NCBI GenBank assembly: GCA_964036275.1
Contig: OZ038433.1
Span: 20,108,485-20,172,484 of the forward strand
DNA length: 64,000 bases
DNA from: Litoditis marina
Taxonomy: Eukaryota; Nematoda; Chromadorea; Rhabditida; Rhabditidae
Reading direction: 5' to 3'
Of this stretch, positions 35,427 to 46,610 are shown piece after piece. The translations under genes were made by a program, and so were the position numbers. Numbering within the stretch: the first letter of the stretch is position 1; each line of letters begins with the position of its first letter. The notes under the pieces were generated by a model. That model was not told where the DNA came from, made no database searches, and worked only from the letters and a program-made list of their open reading frames with translations.

Positions 35427-35574
35427 ATTTTGCTAGCTAGTTCACGGTACATGACAAGTCACAGCTAAATAATTGTGTCAACAACAGTAATCTCGCTCAT
35501 TTTCTTAAAATTCGGTGACTAATCTGAACAGAAAAGCTGTGACTTGTGATCTACCGTGAACTAGTTAGCAAAAT
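35427..35574. mobile_element. MITE-like inverted repeat (148 bp)
   Basis: ATTTTGCTAGCTAGTTCACG at the left end matches CGTGAACTAGTTAGCAAAAT at the right end in reverse complement, with imperfect arms of about 38 bp that include ACAAGTCACAGCT. Confidence 0.6.
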
Positions 35575-36465
35575 GTTTTTTCTTTCGCGGCATCATCACT
35601 CTAATACAATCATTCTCTATGTTTTTCCCAGAGTATTGATCTGCAGTTGATGAATAGTTCGTACAAACACAATTGTTGCCCCTCACTTTTTGATGAATTT
35701 TTCACTTTTTGTAGATATCCCGGAGACATATCTAAATTTTCAATCAAAACTTGAAAGAACTATATTTTCTTTCGAAATTGAAATATGATAGCAGTAGTAA
35801 AAATTGGATGGTAGCATGTTTGCCGTTAACTTTGCACTTATTAATTTTTTTCGTCGTTAATATTCTCACGTTCCCCCACACTTGCCAACTATTATCATCA
35901 ATTGAAAGAATATTTGACGTCGACTTTGCACTTTTCAAATTTGATCTGACCTTCAGAATGCTCGATGATGTCATGTATGGAGTTGATTTCAATATGACTA
36001 GTTCTATGTCACACATTCATGTTTCAAATTTTCATAAAAGCATTCAGTGTTAAGCTTAAGCTTATAACGTAGTTTGTACTAACTGGTAGTCAGATAAAGC
36101 GAGAGAGCATGCTGAATGAGGACGCGGAAAAAAATATGAGAAAACCAATAACTTGGGGAGGATATATTCTTTCAGAATTTTTATCTCATGCTGCTGGGTT
36201 TTTTGCGGATTTCCCATCATTACCCCAAATTTGAGCTGAATACGTTTAGGTATGACCGAGATATGGCACCTGCGCACAACGGACGGAAACACGACGGAAG
36301 TTGGTGCTTTCATGAAGCGCATAACGTTATAATTCGACTCAAACACCACCGATGTCACCCAAATTCAGAACATAACCTGGATAGGGGCTATAGAAAATTG
36401 ACAAACATTCAAAATACTCGCTCTGCATTTTTGGGCTTTTTTTAGAGGTAACTGAGAAAACGGAG
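35575..36465. other. AT-rich intergenic sequence
   Basis: No gene recognised. About 35915-35975 is a diverged reverse-complement relative of the TGACGTCA tandem repeat at 41030-41520 (shared GACTTTGCACTTTTCAAA). Confidence 0.4.
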
Positions 36466-36535
36466 GCGCGCTTTGGCCGAACCAAAGATAAAACACGTAC
36501 AGTGCTTCGCGCTGCACGCGATTTCAGTTTCCAAT
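36466..36535 (-). repeat. GCGC-hairpin element copy 1
   Basis: Minus strand carries GTGCAGCGCGAAGCACTG, then TTTGGTTCGGCC and GCGCGCCTC. It is a relative of 40500-40585 and 57913-57985. Confidence 0.6.
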
Positions 36536-38430
36536 TGTCCGATCATAAAGTGGGTAGATTACCAAACATATCCTAAAAACATGAAAAGCATCCACAAATG
36601 GCCGAACTCGGAGATTACTGTCCTTTTTCATGACTGCAATGATACAGTTACTGCTCACTAAATTTAAACGGACTAAGGACTGTGAAGAAATATTTGAAGT
36701 GCTGTGGAGAAAAAAAAAAGGGCACATTTGCACTCTGATGTTCTGATGTTCATTAATGGTTCACGTTGACAACATTAAGAAAGGTAATACTTCTCACGTG
36801 GTTTTTGAAGAAGATTCCGTATCCTCGATTTGATAGCCTCCGAATAAATAGGTGTATCAGAAAAAGAATTGCGTACCATCCATGAATTGTTGAGAGAGCC
36901 AACCTTAAAAGCAAATGGTATCGAACGAAAGTTGTGGATGCCGTCAAACAATTGTTATGTGATAGAATTCTTGATATGCGCGTCTTGCGGACATTTTCGG
37001 CGTGTCTCCATGAAAATGTGGTACGTTCTGTGGCTTCCGCGTTGTTGCTGTACTCAAATTTGTTCAAAGACAACCCAAGTTGCGGAATTTTCACTGGTTC
37101 TGATTGTTTTCTTCATTTTTCGTTCCTATGTAACCACTGATAACTCAAATCATTAAATTAAAGATGTACGGTCCCTTTAACTTCTTCATTCAATTTTATC
37201 TGTGAAGAGGCTCAGGCTTAGGCCAGGCATTGATTCTGAAGTCGCTCGTTGCACCTCATCTCGCTGTAGAACTGTCAGAAAAGTGTTTTTGTTATGTTCT
37301 CTCTCCTACATAAATTAATACTCTAGTTCGTAATACATATATCAAACATGCGTTAGTTATACTTCTACTACCAAATTGTACCAAAGTACTTCTCCTATCA
37401 TTTATTTCTACAAGAAACATTTTATGATCTATTCTTAGGTTCTGAACTTCGTGTACGTAAAGTTTCCGAGCTAGAATGAAGACACTTTTTCTGGATCTCT
37501 GTATAATTGAGATTCTGTTTCCTTGTCGGTATTTCTTCATGATTCGAACTCATGTTGACAAGCTGTAACGAATTCACTTGTACACTTATGGTATTATAAA
37601 TGGCCAGAAAAAAGTACGTTAGGTTTTAGGTGGAGTCTTTCAAATAGAACTGACCTGATAATTAGACAATCCTACGAGCAAGATGGTTATACAACATACA
37701 ATAACGACGTTTCTCATCAGCACTATACCTCTCATATCCTTTTGTGACAAGCCGATTTATAGGTTTCGCTTACGGAATACCTTTTAGATTACGGTCAATT
37801 GTCACTTGCGCTGTGTCAAATGCGGACGGCATTTTGGCGGCAACGGCATTTTTTCCGCTCCCTGAAAACTGCGAAAATAGCGGCAGTTTTTGCAGTTTTC
37901 TTATATTTTCTTCTTTAATCCATTATTATTTTTATATTTGTTATGTTTACTTTGCAATTTGTGTCTGTGAATCTTGTAAGTACTTTGTCACTTGTATTTT
38001 GTGAGAAAAAATGGTTTGAGAATGGAAAGACGAGTGCGTATTGACTATGAACATGTGATCATTGTTCTAACTAGTGTTTTCTGTTGATCCCACATACATT
38101 CTTCCAGAAGAAAAACACCCAGAAGAAATTGTAATGAGTTTTTCATATATATTTTATCAGGTGTTCGCATTTCAGGAAGGACGATCCGCCGGGAGACCAA
38201 GATGATAACATGATAATATATGTTTTGCTTTTCTGATTATTTTGTAATAAATATATTTTTATGAATGGACTAGAGAATATAATGTGAATTTCAAAGGTAC
38301 GTTAAAGCAAAAAAAAGAAGGTACTAGTTTTTTGTCAAACGAAGAGAGAAGAACTGAAAGAGATGCTCGAAAAGTTCACAAGCTCTTTCCATTGCGTTCA
38401 TGTATCAGCGCGATTACGGTTCTCAAACGT
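36536..38430. other. AT-rich intergenic sequence
   Basis: Several open frames of up to about 110 codons on both strands, none with recognisable domains or consistent splice signals. I see no supported feature. Confidence 0.3.
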
Positions 38431-38516
38431 TGGTCGAATGGCCTAGTGGATAGAATCTTTGCTTTTGAGCTGATCAGTCGCGGGTTCGATGGTTCGATCC
38501 CCGCCCGAAGCATACA
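38430..38516 (+). pseudogene. tRNA-like sequence (degenerate)
   Basis: TGGCCTAGTGGATAGAATC resembles an A box/D arm. GGTTCGATCCCC is a B box, duplicated in tandem (GGGTTCGATGGTTCGATCC) so the T loop is enlarged. The acceptor stem does not pair. A possible TTG anticodon is not credible. Probably a tRNA-derived SINE or pseudogene. Confidence 0.4.
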
Positions 38517-39305
38517 ATTTGCTGTTCAAAAATTACGCTGTGTACCGCCAGGTATACATTTGACACCCCCTATATCCAAGAAACACTGAAAATGGGATCA
38601 TTTACAAATTTCCCCATCCATGGTCTGCATTCCAAGCGCTCGAGTAAGACGGCCAGGAGCAGGATAGCAAGATGTACTCAACATTTAAATTCTAAATACT
38701 TCGAACTCTGACCAAAGTTGGAGGTTAGCGCCCTTCATTCACTCCCTATCATATTAGACTTTTCGCTACGTTCTAATCATATGTGTACACCATCAAACGG
38801 TTTCAAAGTTCTCTCAACTATAGACTTGTGAATAAAAAGTGAGAGAGAAAAAGCGCACCACCCACATTTTTTCGAAAAGCGAAGCGCCATCCACGCGAAA
38901 AAATGAGACAAGACAGAGAGAAAGAGATCAAGGAGGAGAGCGTGAGTATCGAGAAAGAGAGAGAGGGTAAGAAAAAAGAGAGAAAAAGAGATAAATAAAA
39001 AGAGAGATTTAGTTAAGGAACCTCGGACGAAGCCGTATATTCAATGTTATTGTAGACACGACTGAACGAGACCATTTGCTGTGTTAAGTATGCTTTTGGA
39101 AAACAAAAGAAAACATGGTTTCGTATCGAGATTGAACTGCATGGAATAGAAAAGAAGGACAATAACATCGTAAAGGAAGAGATATAGATTAACGAGAACA
39201 TACACTATGTCAAGGCTTATGTTAAATTACTATTCATATCTAAAACGCTTAACTAACAATATATAAGAGTAAATACTATTAATTGATAAAGTTAGCTATA
39301 TTTTA
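38517..39305. other. Purine-rich and AT-rich stretch
   Basis: Contains a GA-rich low-complexity tract at about 38835-39005. No gene seen. The last ~100 bp may belong to the Penelope-like element end. Confidence 0.35.
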
Positions 39306-39309
39306 AAAT

Positions 39310-39400
39310 AAGTGCAGTACGTTTCGGCTCTGATTCGCTACGAAACTACACTGGCTAGCGGTCGAGCCTCATCAGGTGAACCCGCTAGCCATAAATTTGG
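39310..39400 (-). ncRNA. Hammerhead-ribozyme-like motif 2 (PLE 3' end)
   Basis: The minus strand reads CACCTGATGAGGCTC, a loop, then GAGCCGAAAC, forming a 5-bp stem II between CUGAUGA and GAAA. As in motif 1, a flanking arm (GGCTAGCGG) pairs with the loop (CCGCTAGCC). It lies about 350 nt downstream of, and on the same strand as, the Penelope-like reverse transcriptase, where hammerheads are known to occur in this class. Cleavage is untested and the connectivity is not fully canonical. Confidence 0.5.
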
Positions 39401-39744
39401 ATTATATAATAAATTATTTATTTCTACATATTGCAAAAGAAAGTAAAGTTATACTAACTAAATTTAGCAAAACCTTATTCTATCTTACTGTTATTAAATT
39501 CTATTCTAATATCTAACAGATGCTACTCATCAAAAAATAAGGAGAAAAACTGTTGTCGAATGAGATACTAATTTTCATCCCTTCTATTTATATCCATATT
39601 TGCGCGGTTTGTTGTTGTTTTCCCATCGACCTTATCGAGAGTAGCTTCCCATGAGCAAGATTGGGGTAACAATGTCTGGTGTGTTCTAAGAAACGGTGGT
39701 ATTGGTGGGAAACAAACACATCAGATAAAACGATTGCTCAAAGA

Positions 39745-40262
39745 TCAGATATCTCTAAAAGCTAATCTTAAAAGATTAGGATCATATTTGAATTTGATTA
39801 ACTCATTATTTTTAACTATGTTTTTAATTTTGTTGAGAATGATGGCTTTGGGATAGGAGTTACCAACAAATTCTTGAATTATGGTTTTCACTCTAACTAA
39901 GAAATCGTCTATTAGTGAGCAACTGCGACTGAATCTAATAACTTCACCATGTAGTGTACTCAAGCCTAATCTGAGTGGAATATTAGAGTCAAAGTGAGGA
40001 TACCTCATGATCTTGAATCTGTAATCATCAGTTTTATTATAAAGTGCGGTAGAAGTTCCCAATTTACTATCGATATGTATATTTAAGTCCAAATAGTGAG
40101 CACTAGTATCAGTATCGTTAGTTTGATCAAGTGATAGTGAACTGTGATATATTTTATTACCGAACTGAGATACAAGTTGTGTAATATCTGGGTTATTTCT
40201 ATTATAAAATAATAGAAAATCGTCCATATATCTGAATGCTATGAGTTCCTTCTCGAGAACAG
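39745..40262 (-). pseudogene. Penelope-like RT, catalytic YMDD and thumb part
   Basis: The minus frame contains FRYMDDFLLFYN (catalytic aspartates), YLDLNIHID, and LGLSTLHGEVIRFSRSCS, the order seen in Penelope-like reverse transcriptases after motif C. It joins the upstream piece 40239-40490 through a frameshift in an A-rich run (about 40262-40275). No GIY-YIG endonuclease follows before the terminator at about 39745. Confidence 0.65.
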
Positions 40263-40490
40263 TTTTTTGTTTTTTAAAACAAAGGCATATTCCATATAGC
40301 TGAGAGTCAAATCTGCTAGTAACGGGGATGTGTTATTCCCTTGCGGAATACCCTTAGTTTGTTTATATAGTTGACCACCATATTTAGGAAAACTGTTATC
40401 TAGAATATAACTTATCATAGCCATGCTTTCTTCTTGACCATAACTGTTGACGTTTGGTTTTTTTTGATTGTTCTTTAGAGTAGAACGTGT
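40239..40490 (-). pseudogene. Penelope-like RT, GIPQG (motif B) part
   Basis: Contains YKQTKGIPQGNNTSPLLA, the RT motif B region with QG and SP. It is interrupted upstream at about 40500 by the GCGC-hairpin element. Confidence 0.65.
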
Positions 40491-40499
40491 GATGGCCCT

Positions 40500-40585
40500 C
40501 AATGCTAATCGCGCGCAGCGCGAAGCGCTGTGCGAGATTTGTCTTTGGTCCGGCTAATGCGCGCCTCCGTTTTTTAAGTTTTCCC
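40500..40585 (+). repeat. GCGC-hairpin element copy 2
   Basis: CGCGCGCAGCGCGAAGCGCT followed by TTTGGTCCGGC and GCGCGCCTCCG. It marks the left end of the sequence inserted in the Penelope-like element. Confidence 0.65.
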
Positions 40586-41029
40586 ATAAAAAGGCTGAAA
40601 TTTGCAAAACAGAACTTTTACAAACTGGGGAAGATTTCGTTGAAAATTGTGGAAGATATGTGGTACCTACTCAAACCCTGGCGGACCAGAAAAAAATTAG
40701 GAAAAAATTACTTTTGTCAAAGTTATAGACGTTTTCGGAGTGTGTAATCGTGATAAGGGCAAATTCCCAGTTTAAGGGTTTCTACTGAATTGATTTTGTT
40801 GAAAGTTGTGGAAGACATGTGATACCTACTCAAACCCTGGCGGACCAAAAAAAATTTGCAAAAAAAATTGTTTTAATCAAAGTTATAGACATTTTTCGAA
40901 AAGTGTCTGCGTCTCTCCATTCAGCACGCTCTCTCACTCTCTCTGTCCGGTCGATAACTCAAAATGTACTGTAACGTAGAGAAACAATTACCGATTTGCT
41001 TGAAAATTGAAATATGATGCCAACGTGCA
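40586..41029. other. Inserted AT-rich sequence
   Basis: Contains a ~130-bp imperfect direct repeat (shared GACATGTGATACCTACTCAA/GATATGTGGTACCTACTCAA). No gene. Confidence 0.5.
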
Positions 41030-41520
41030 ATTTGTTCGAATATGAGGTATTGTATTTCTGACGTCCTTCAGGATTCTGGAGACCAGATGACGTCATTTTT
41101 GAAAAGTGCAAAGTTGACGTCACATATATTTTCAAATGATGGTGATATCTTAGAAAGGGTCAACTAACGGTGAAACTCAATCTAAGAGTGACGTATTCTG
41201 GGATTCTGACGACCAGATGACGTCATTTTTGAAAAGTGCAAAGTTGACGTGAAATATATTTTCAAATGCTAAAAATATCTTAAAAATGGTATATTAACGA
41301 TGCAACTTTGTCTAAATATGACGTATTCTGGAACTCAGAAGGCCAGATGACGTCAACTTTTGAAAAAAATTGACGTCGCATATATTTTCAAATGCTGAAA
41401 ATATCTTACAAATGGTATATTAACGATGAAACTTTGTCTAAATATGACGTATTCTGGGATTCGGAAGGGCAGACGAAGTAAGTTTTTAGAACTGCAATGT
41501 TGACGTCATATTTTTTCGAA
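41030..41520. repeat. ~128-bp tandem repeats with TGACGTCA sites
   Basis: Four units marked by GACGTATTCTGG at about 41189, 41319 and 41444 plus a diverged first unit. Each carries CAGATGACGTCA and GTTGACGTCA-like sites about 25 bp apart, with AAAAGTGCAAAG between. Relatives lie at 35915-35975 and 53425-53505. Confidence 0.8.
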
Positions 41521-41615
41521 TGATGGTAATTCTTGACAAGTGGTTCATTGAGAAAACAATTTTATCTGCAATGTACAGATCAAACTACATACCTACGGCA
41601 TGTATACAAAAAGAG

Positions 41616-42079
41616 AAAAAGTGGGGGCCCAACCACTGTGAGATTTGTCTTCTACATTCAAATGCTACTGCTACAAAAACCGAAAAATACTAATATACTC
41701 AAGTATAACTGTTTATCACAAACATACAAACGTCGTAAAATATCTTTTCAAACCTGTAAACTAGAATCTACAAATCACAGATGTTAACTCAACGTAGTCA
41801 ACAATAGAGATCCTGGTTTTTACACAATGGTATGCATTTGTGGTCATTACTTCAACTCTAGATTATATAACACTTCGCATATTATTCAACAGTTGTTCTT
41901 TCGTTCGCAGCTGTGATTTGTAGATTCTAGTTTACAGGTTTGAAAAGATATTTTACGACGTTTGTATGTTTGTGATAAACAGTTATACTTGAGTATATTA
42001 GTATTTTTCGGTTTTTGTAGCAGTAGCATTTGAATGTAGAAGACAAATCTCACAGTCGTTGGGCCCCACTTTTTCATGA
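41616..42079. repeat. Inverted repeat, ~170-bp arms
   Basis: Arms 41616-41786 and 41909-42079 are reverse complements with few mismatches, spacer about 122 bp. The arms may be coding remnants of the Penelope-like element (frames with CEICLLHS and CICGH), but this is weak. Confidence 0.75.
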
Positions 42080-42080
42080 A

Positions 42081-42300
42081 TATAATCAATATGTTTCCCG
42101 CATTTTTGAAACATAGGTCTATAATACTGAACACTGATTTTTTAACTATGGTGTGCGGTAAATTAGTGAATAAGCTACTGAAATCGGCTGAGTAAACATT
42201 AGGATTAATAACTTTGCAACGTCTTAACTCTTTAACAAGTTGTAAACTTCCATCAATTGACCAAAATGCTTTAATATTCGTGCGTCCTTCAATAACTCTG
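42081..42300 (-). pseudogene. Penelope-like RT, N-terminal catalytic part
   Basis: Minus frame includes AFWSIDGSLQLVKELR and YSADFSSLFTNLPHTIVKK. DFSSLFTNLP is the motif A region (catalytic D followed by xLYTN-like) typical of Penelope-like RTs. It is bounded by inverted-repeat insertions on both sides. Confidence 0.65.
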
Positions 42301-42714
42301 CAATATAAGACGACGAATTTCAAACTTTTCACAAAATTCGGCTTTTTTACAGATTTACAACACTTTCTGTGAAACAAATATAGAGGCAACAATTTAAGAG
42401 GAAAACCCGATTTGAGGCATTTCTTCAAATTTTCTATGAGGACAGCGTGTTTGGTACTCATAGAGAATAGCAATTGAAATTATCAATAAGAGAAACTCAT
42501 ATGGAAAATTCGTATTGAGATTTTCCATTATGAATAATTTCAATTCAGATTTTCCATTATGAATAATTTCAATTGAATTTTTCCATTATGAATAATTTCA
42601 ATTGAAATTTTTCATAACCAGAATAATTCACAAACGTAGTTTCACCTTTAACTATGAATAATTTCAATGCGGAATATTCATAGTTTATATTAGCGAAGTA
42701 TGTGAACAAATATT

Positions 42715-42785
42715 CCGTGAAAGGATTCGAACCTGCTACCTCAGTTTTGTAGTCCGACTCACTAGCCGCTGCGCTATTGTGACAC
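42715..42785 (-). pseudogene. tRNA-like sequence
   Basis: The minus strand has CAATAGCGCAGCGGCTAGTG (A-box-like) and GCAGGTTCGAATCC (B box). Pairing is poor; SINE head or pseudogene. Confidence 0.4.
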
Positions 42786-42885
42786 ATTCCTTTGGAGAAA
42801 TAGGAAGCTTCATATACCGGTCAATGCGGCATCAATTCTTCGGTATAACTATGCGCAGTTGTCTGCCCTGATTTGTGTTCTCGTG

Positions 42886-42962
42886 GCGCAGTGGTTTGTG
42901 TTCTCGTGGCGCAGTGCTCACTTAATAACCACAAGGTCGCAGGTTCGATTCCGGTGGTTACA
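42886..42962 (+). pseudogene. tRNA-like sequence with duplicated A box
   Basis: TGTTCTCGTGGCGCAGTG occurs twice in tandem, followed by GGTCGCAGGTTCGATTCC (B box). Confidence 0.4.
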
Positions 42963-43261
42963 AGTTTTGCTGCGATCCACTGATTACCATAGAAAATTTC
43001 AATTGGAATTCTCTATTATGGCTATTTCCTATTGAAAATATCTATAGTAAACATTTCAATTGAACATTTCAATGGTTCGAACAATGAATATTTCATATTG
43101 AAATTCTCTATGTATTTCCAGATTTGGCCCGATGGCGTGAAATCTGCCAATAGTGTTAGAATGGGGTACAATTTCACAGAAAATCGCGTGAAACATGAGA
43201 AACCCGATTTTTCTATTTACTTCACAGAAAAAGCTGTAAATCTCTGAAAAAGCCAGATTTT

Positions 43262-43961
43262 GTGAAAAGTTGGAAATTGGTCGTCTTATATCGTTGAAAA
43301 TGTAGTTTGATGTGTTTGAGCAAACGTTGTACATTAATAGACAGATTTCTTCTGTAATAAATCTCAATTTTATTGGGGATTTATGTAGTTTAGGCGCACC
43401 GTAAATTTTGGGAATAGTCATAGAAAGTTGCTCATCTAGTTCTCCATTCCACTTGGAAGATAGTTGACAGTGTTTATTTAACAGAGTTTCTTCGTTCGTC
43501 AAGGTATATTTTTTATATGGGCTGTCTAAAGTAGTGGTATTCGCGAAATACCCAGTTTCTTCATTCATGAACATAATATAGAGTTTTTTACAAGTGAATG
43601 AATAGTTTGAAGTAGCTTTATCAGTTAAAGTCACAATGAAATCTTTGTGAATTTCGGATAGGTCTTTAGTAAGTATTTGATCAAACTGATCATGTGCAAG
43701 GTTATTATGATGATTGTCATTCAACTGATTGAGAGCTGCATTTTTATTATTCAATCTTATTTTAATGGCATTGGTCATGTTACTTATCAATATTGTTTTC
43801 ATTTCTTCTAGCACTGGCTCAGAAATATTAATCTTTTTACATAGTTCGTTGGTTAACTTTGTACATGATTTGGCTATTTCCTGGGAGAGTGCATCAAAAT
43901 TAGGATTCATATGTTTAAGTCGGAAATTTGCACCTTTTTTCAATATTTCATGTATAGACAA
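43262..43961 (-). pseudogene. Penelope-like element N-terminal part
   Basis: A minus frame of about 230 codons ending at the foldback insertion. It contains FIVTLTDKATSNYSFTCKKL (the DK and CKxxY block) and IPKIYGAPKLHKSPIKLRF, the PK-HK motif that precedes the RT domain in Penelope-like proteins. Together with 42081-42300, 40239-40490 and 39745-40262 it covers most of one element in minus order, at least three times interrupted. Confidence 0.65.
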
Positions 43962-44242
43962 GTGAGAGAATAATGTAGCGTCTCCAGTGCAAATATGACC
44001 ATGGTGAGGCTGAGGGTCGACCCAGTCTTTAATTGACTCACAAACACGGTGTGTTCAAAATGTTATGAATTTCTTGATTAGATAGATTTCTTAGAAACTT
44101 GGAATAGTTCAAAATGCGAGTACTAATAGGATCAGTGTATTTGAATGTGATTCGAATGTTCAATATGATACGTTGATCATTATAGGGTTTGTCAAATTAA
44201 TAGGGTCGGCCAACACAGACAGAAATAATAAACATTGCGTAC
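43962..44242. other. Intergenic sequence
   Basis: No gene seen. It may contain the 5' part of the Penelope-like element. Confidence 0.3.
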
Positions 44243-44318
44243 TTGCCCACGTGCGGGATCGAACCCGTGGGCGTCTGGGTAAAAGGCAGGCGCACTCCCA
44301 GCTGCGCTATTGGGACAA
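44243..44318 (-). pseudogene. tRNA-like sequence
   Basis: The minus strand has CCCAATAGCGCAGCTGGGAG (A box) and ACGGGTTCGATCCCG (B box). Acceptor and T stems pair only partly, and the loop position suggests CCTTTTACCC. Probably a tRNA pseudogene. Confidence 0.45.
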
Positions 44319-44869
44319 CATCATAGCCACCTAATAGTCCCGCTATATATCTCCTTAGGCGTTCAACTTACAAGGTGAAGGAGCCTAAACAACGATAATG
44401 TAAACGATATAACTGACGTGAACGAATATAAACTTTAATTTCTGCTAAGAAATATAGGTCTGTCTCCCCCAATAGATTTTTCAATCGTTTTCCCTCACAT
44501 TTTGTATTCACTCATCTTCCCTCGCACTTATTTACTCATCTCCCTCGAATGTTTTTGAGTCATGTTTTCATCTTCCCTCGTATGTTTTCATCTTCCCTGG
44601 TATGTATTCATCTTCTCTCTTGTATTCTACCACACAGGCTGGTTACAATGTACTGGTGGCAGCCGGTTTTTGCTCTTTTGCGACCTCGCTTCTGATATAT
44701 CATTTAATGACTATCCAGAAACGCAACAAGTGATGAAACAAACATTAAACATAACAAACAATACAATATGTAATAAGAAAACTCCCGAACGCTCATAGGG
44801 TTCAGAGTAAGACTATCGAAAATATCAACATGAAACATGAAAACTGAGAACAAAAGTTAAATAAACAAC
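44319..44869. other. Sequence 3' of the transposase gene
   Basis: Includes short CATCTTCCCT(C/G)GTATGTTTT repeats at about 44510-44625. No gene seen. Confidence 0.35.
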
Positions 44870-46512
44870 CTAAACTCGTGGATTCGGACGTTTGCGGGCG
44901 AGCTTCAGGTACGGTGAATTCTTGAACATCCCTCCTATGGCCTTTCGTTGCTCCGTTTCAGAATCTTCGGACTTCTCTGAATCTTCGGACTCCTCTGAAT
45001 CTTCGGACTCCTCTGAAAAGTCGGACATCATGAGATCATCCTCTTCTTCTTCCTCCTCCAATCCACACTGGTTGTACTCACACTCGGGCTGGTAGTCGTC
45101 GTTTCCCAGATATCCATCATCACCCAGAAGATCGTCTATGACGTTGTCGACATCTGGCTCAGCGTCCACACCCAAAGGAACGACAACGGGACGAACAGTT
45201 AAAGGATCCAAGTACACGATACCTTCTTTCTTGCGGAAGTCTTCTTCTACGTTCTTCGCATGACGATAGAAAGAGCTCCGTTTCTCGGGCGACATCTCCT
45301 TGATGTAGCGAATAGCGTTTGCCCGCAGGTCGGTAATCTTGTCACCTTCTTTGGCATTCTTAGGTTTGAGCCAGCCCCAGAAAAACTCTATCGGATTCAA
45401 CGTACAATGGTACGCGGGCAACCTCAAAACACGAACTCCTTCGGCTTCAGCAATGGCATCAATCTTGTACTTCTTGAACCGGCCACGACCTCCATTGGCA
45501 TCGAAGAACGTCTCCAACAGCTTGACGAGATCCTTCTTCGGGTCCGACGTCGAGCAACTGACCCCATTCTCTTCCAAGAAATCCACTATTGCCGCTTTCG
45601 TGGAGCTCTTTGTTGGTACCTTTAAAAGCAAACTAGTTAATTGCTGATAACAATCATACGTCTGAAGGTTAATATTTTTTAAATGAATACACAAACTGAT
45701 TTTTTTTGTATATGGGACTCTTTTGTTGATGAATTGGTTGAAAACTGCTATTGTTATCGTATGTGAAAACAATGCGTAGTATGTTCTCTCCGAATGACAG
45801 AAGACGAAACTATATACTAATGTGTTGTAGTTTTCGAATGATTTATTTTATTACCAGACTCGAAGGGAAAAGTAATGATAATAAAAACTGAGTGTCACTC
45901 ACCTTCCGTATCATTTCGGAATGATACGGTGCATTGTCCATAACCAAAACAGGGGTCCTCGTGCCAGCCGCTGCCTTCATTTCGGGTAGAACGCGACGAA
46001 GCCAAGCTTCGAAAACCTCACTGTTCATGGTCTTGTGATAATCAGCATCATCGCTCATGCCACACTCGGACCAAACCTAAAAAGGGAACGTGCAATTTCT
46101 CTTCACTGAAAACCAGTGTAGTGAGTAGTGACAGTACTGAACTAATCGTACACAGCAGAATGTTTAGAACAAAAACGAATCATAGGTGCGATGTATGTAA
46201 CATCGGTAAAACTTCGTATATGTTGTTTGGATTCCTTGAACAAAGGATATTTTGAACAAAAAATTTCTTCTGGCAATTTATATACTGAAATGCATACGTA
46301 CCTCGAAGCTTTTGTTGATCAATCCATCTTCGCCAATGGCTCCGATAACAATGCCCCGTTTTCCTCTTGTTGGTGAAGGCGAGGGATTCAACTTCAGACC
46401 TTCTTTTAGGTATTTGGTATTGTTTTCTAAAATGTTTGAACCTAATACACTGTAGTTTTTCATGATGAAATGATAAATGATATCTTCTCAGCCAAGTGAC
46501 GATCATTAGCGA

Positions 46513-46610
46513 GCGACTTAAAGATTTGTAGCGCGCGAATTAGCATATTTGTTGCGAATTGCTTGCAGGCGACAAATGCTTAATTCGCGCGCTACAAATC
46601 GCCAAGTCGC
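46513..46610. repeat. GC-rich foldback (CGCGCG arms)
   Basis: Arms 46513-46542 and 46581-46610 are near-complementary (GATTTGTAGCGCGCGAATTA). A related block with TAGCGCGCTAGAAAT lies at about 49890-50060. Confidence 0.65.

Larger units (their letters stand above)
42300..43296. mobile_element. Foldback insertion splitting the Penelope-like element
   Basis: The ~75-bp segments 42300-42375 and 43220-43296 are diverged reverse complements (shared ATATAAGACGAC and AACTTTTCACAAAAT). Between them lie ~29-bp tandem repeats around ATTATGAATAATTTCAATTG (42480-42640), two tRNA-like sequences and TA-rich palindromic DNA. Confidence 0.55.

Noticed and set aside
39310..39400. Confident functional hammerhead call
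   Set aside because: Core motifs and stem II fit, but the cleavage-site strand and stem III are not clear and an extra helix conflicts with standard connectivity. Kept only as hammerhead-like.
41533..41787. 84-codon plus-strand frame as an independent gene
   Set aside because: It is one arm of an inverted repeat whose other arm is read antisense at 41909-42079. A decayed retroelement piece is more likely.
44243..44318. Functional tRNA gene
   Set aside because: A and B boxes are good but acceptor and T stems pair only partly and the anticodon arm does not form cleanly.
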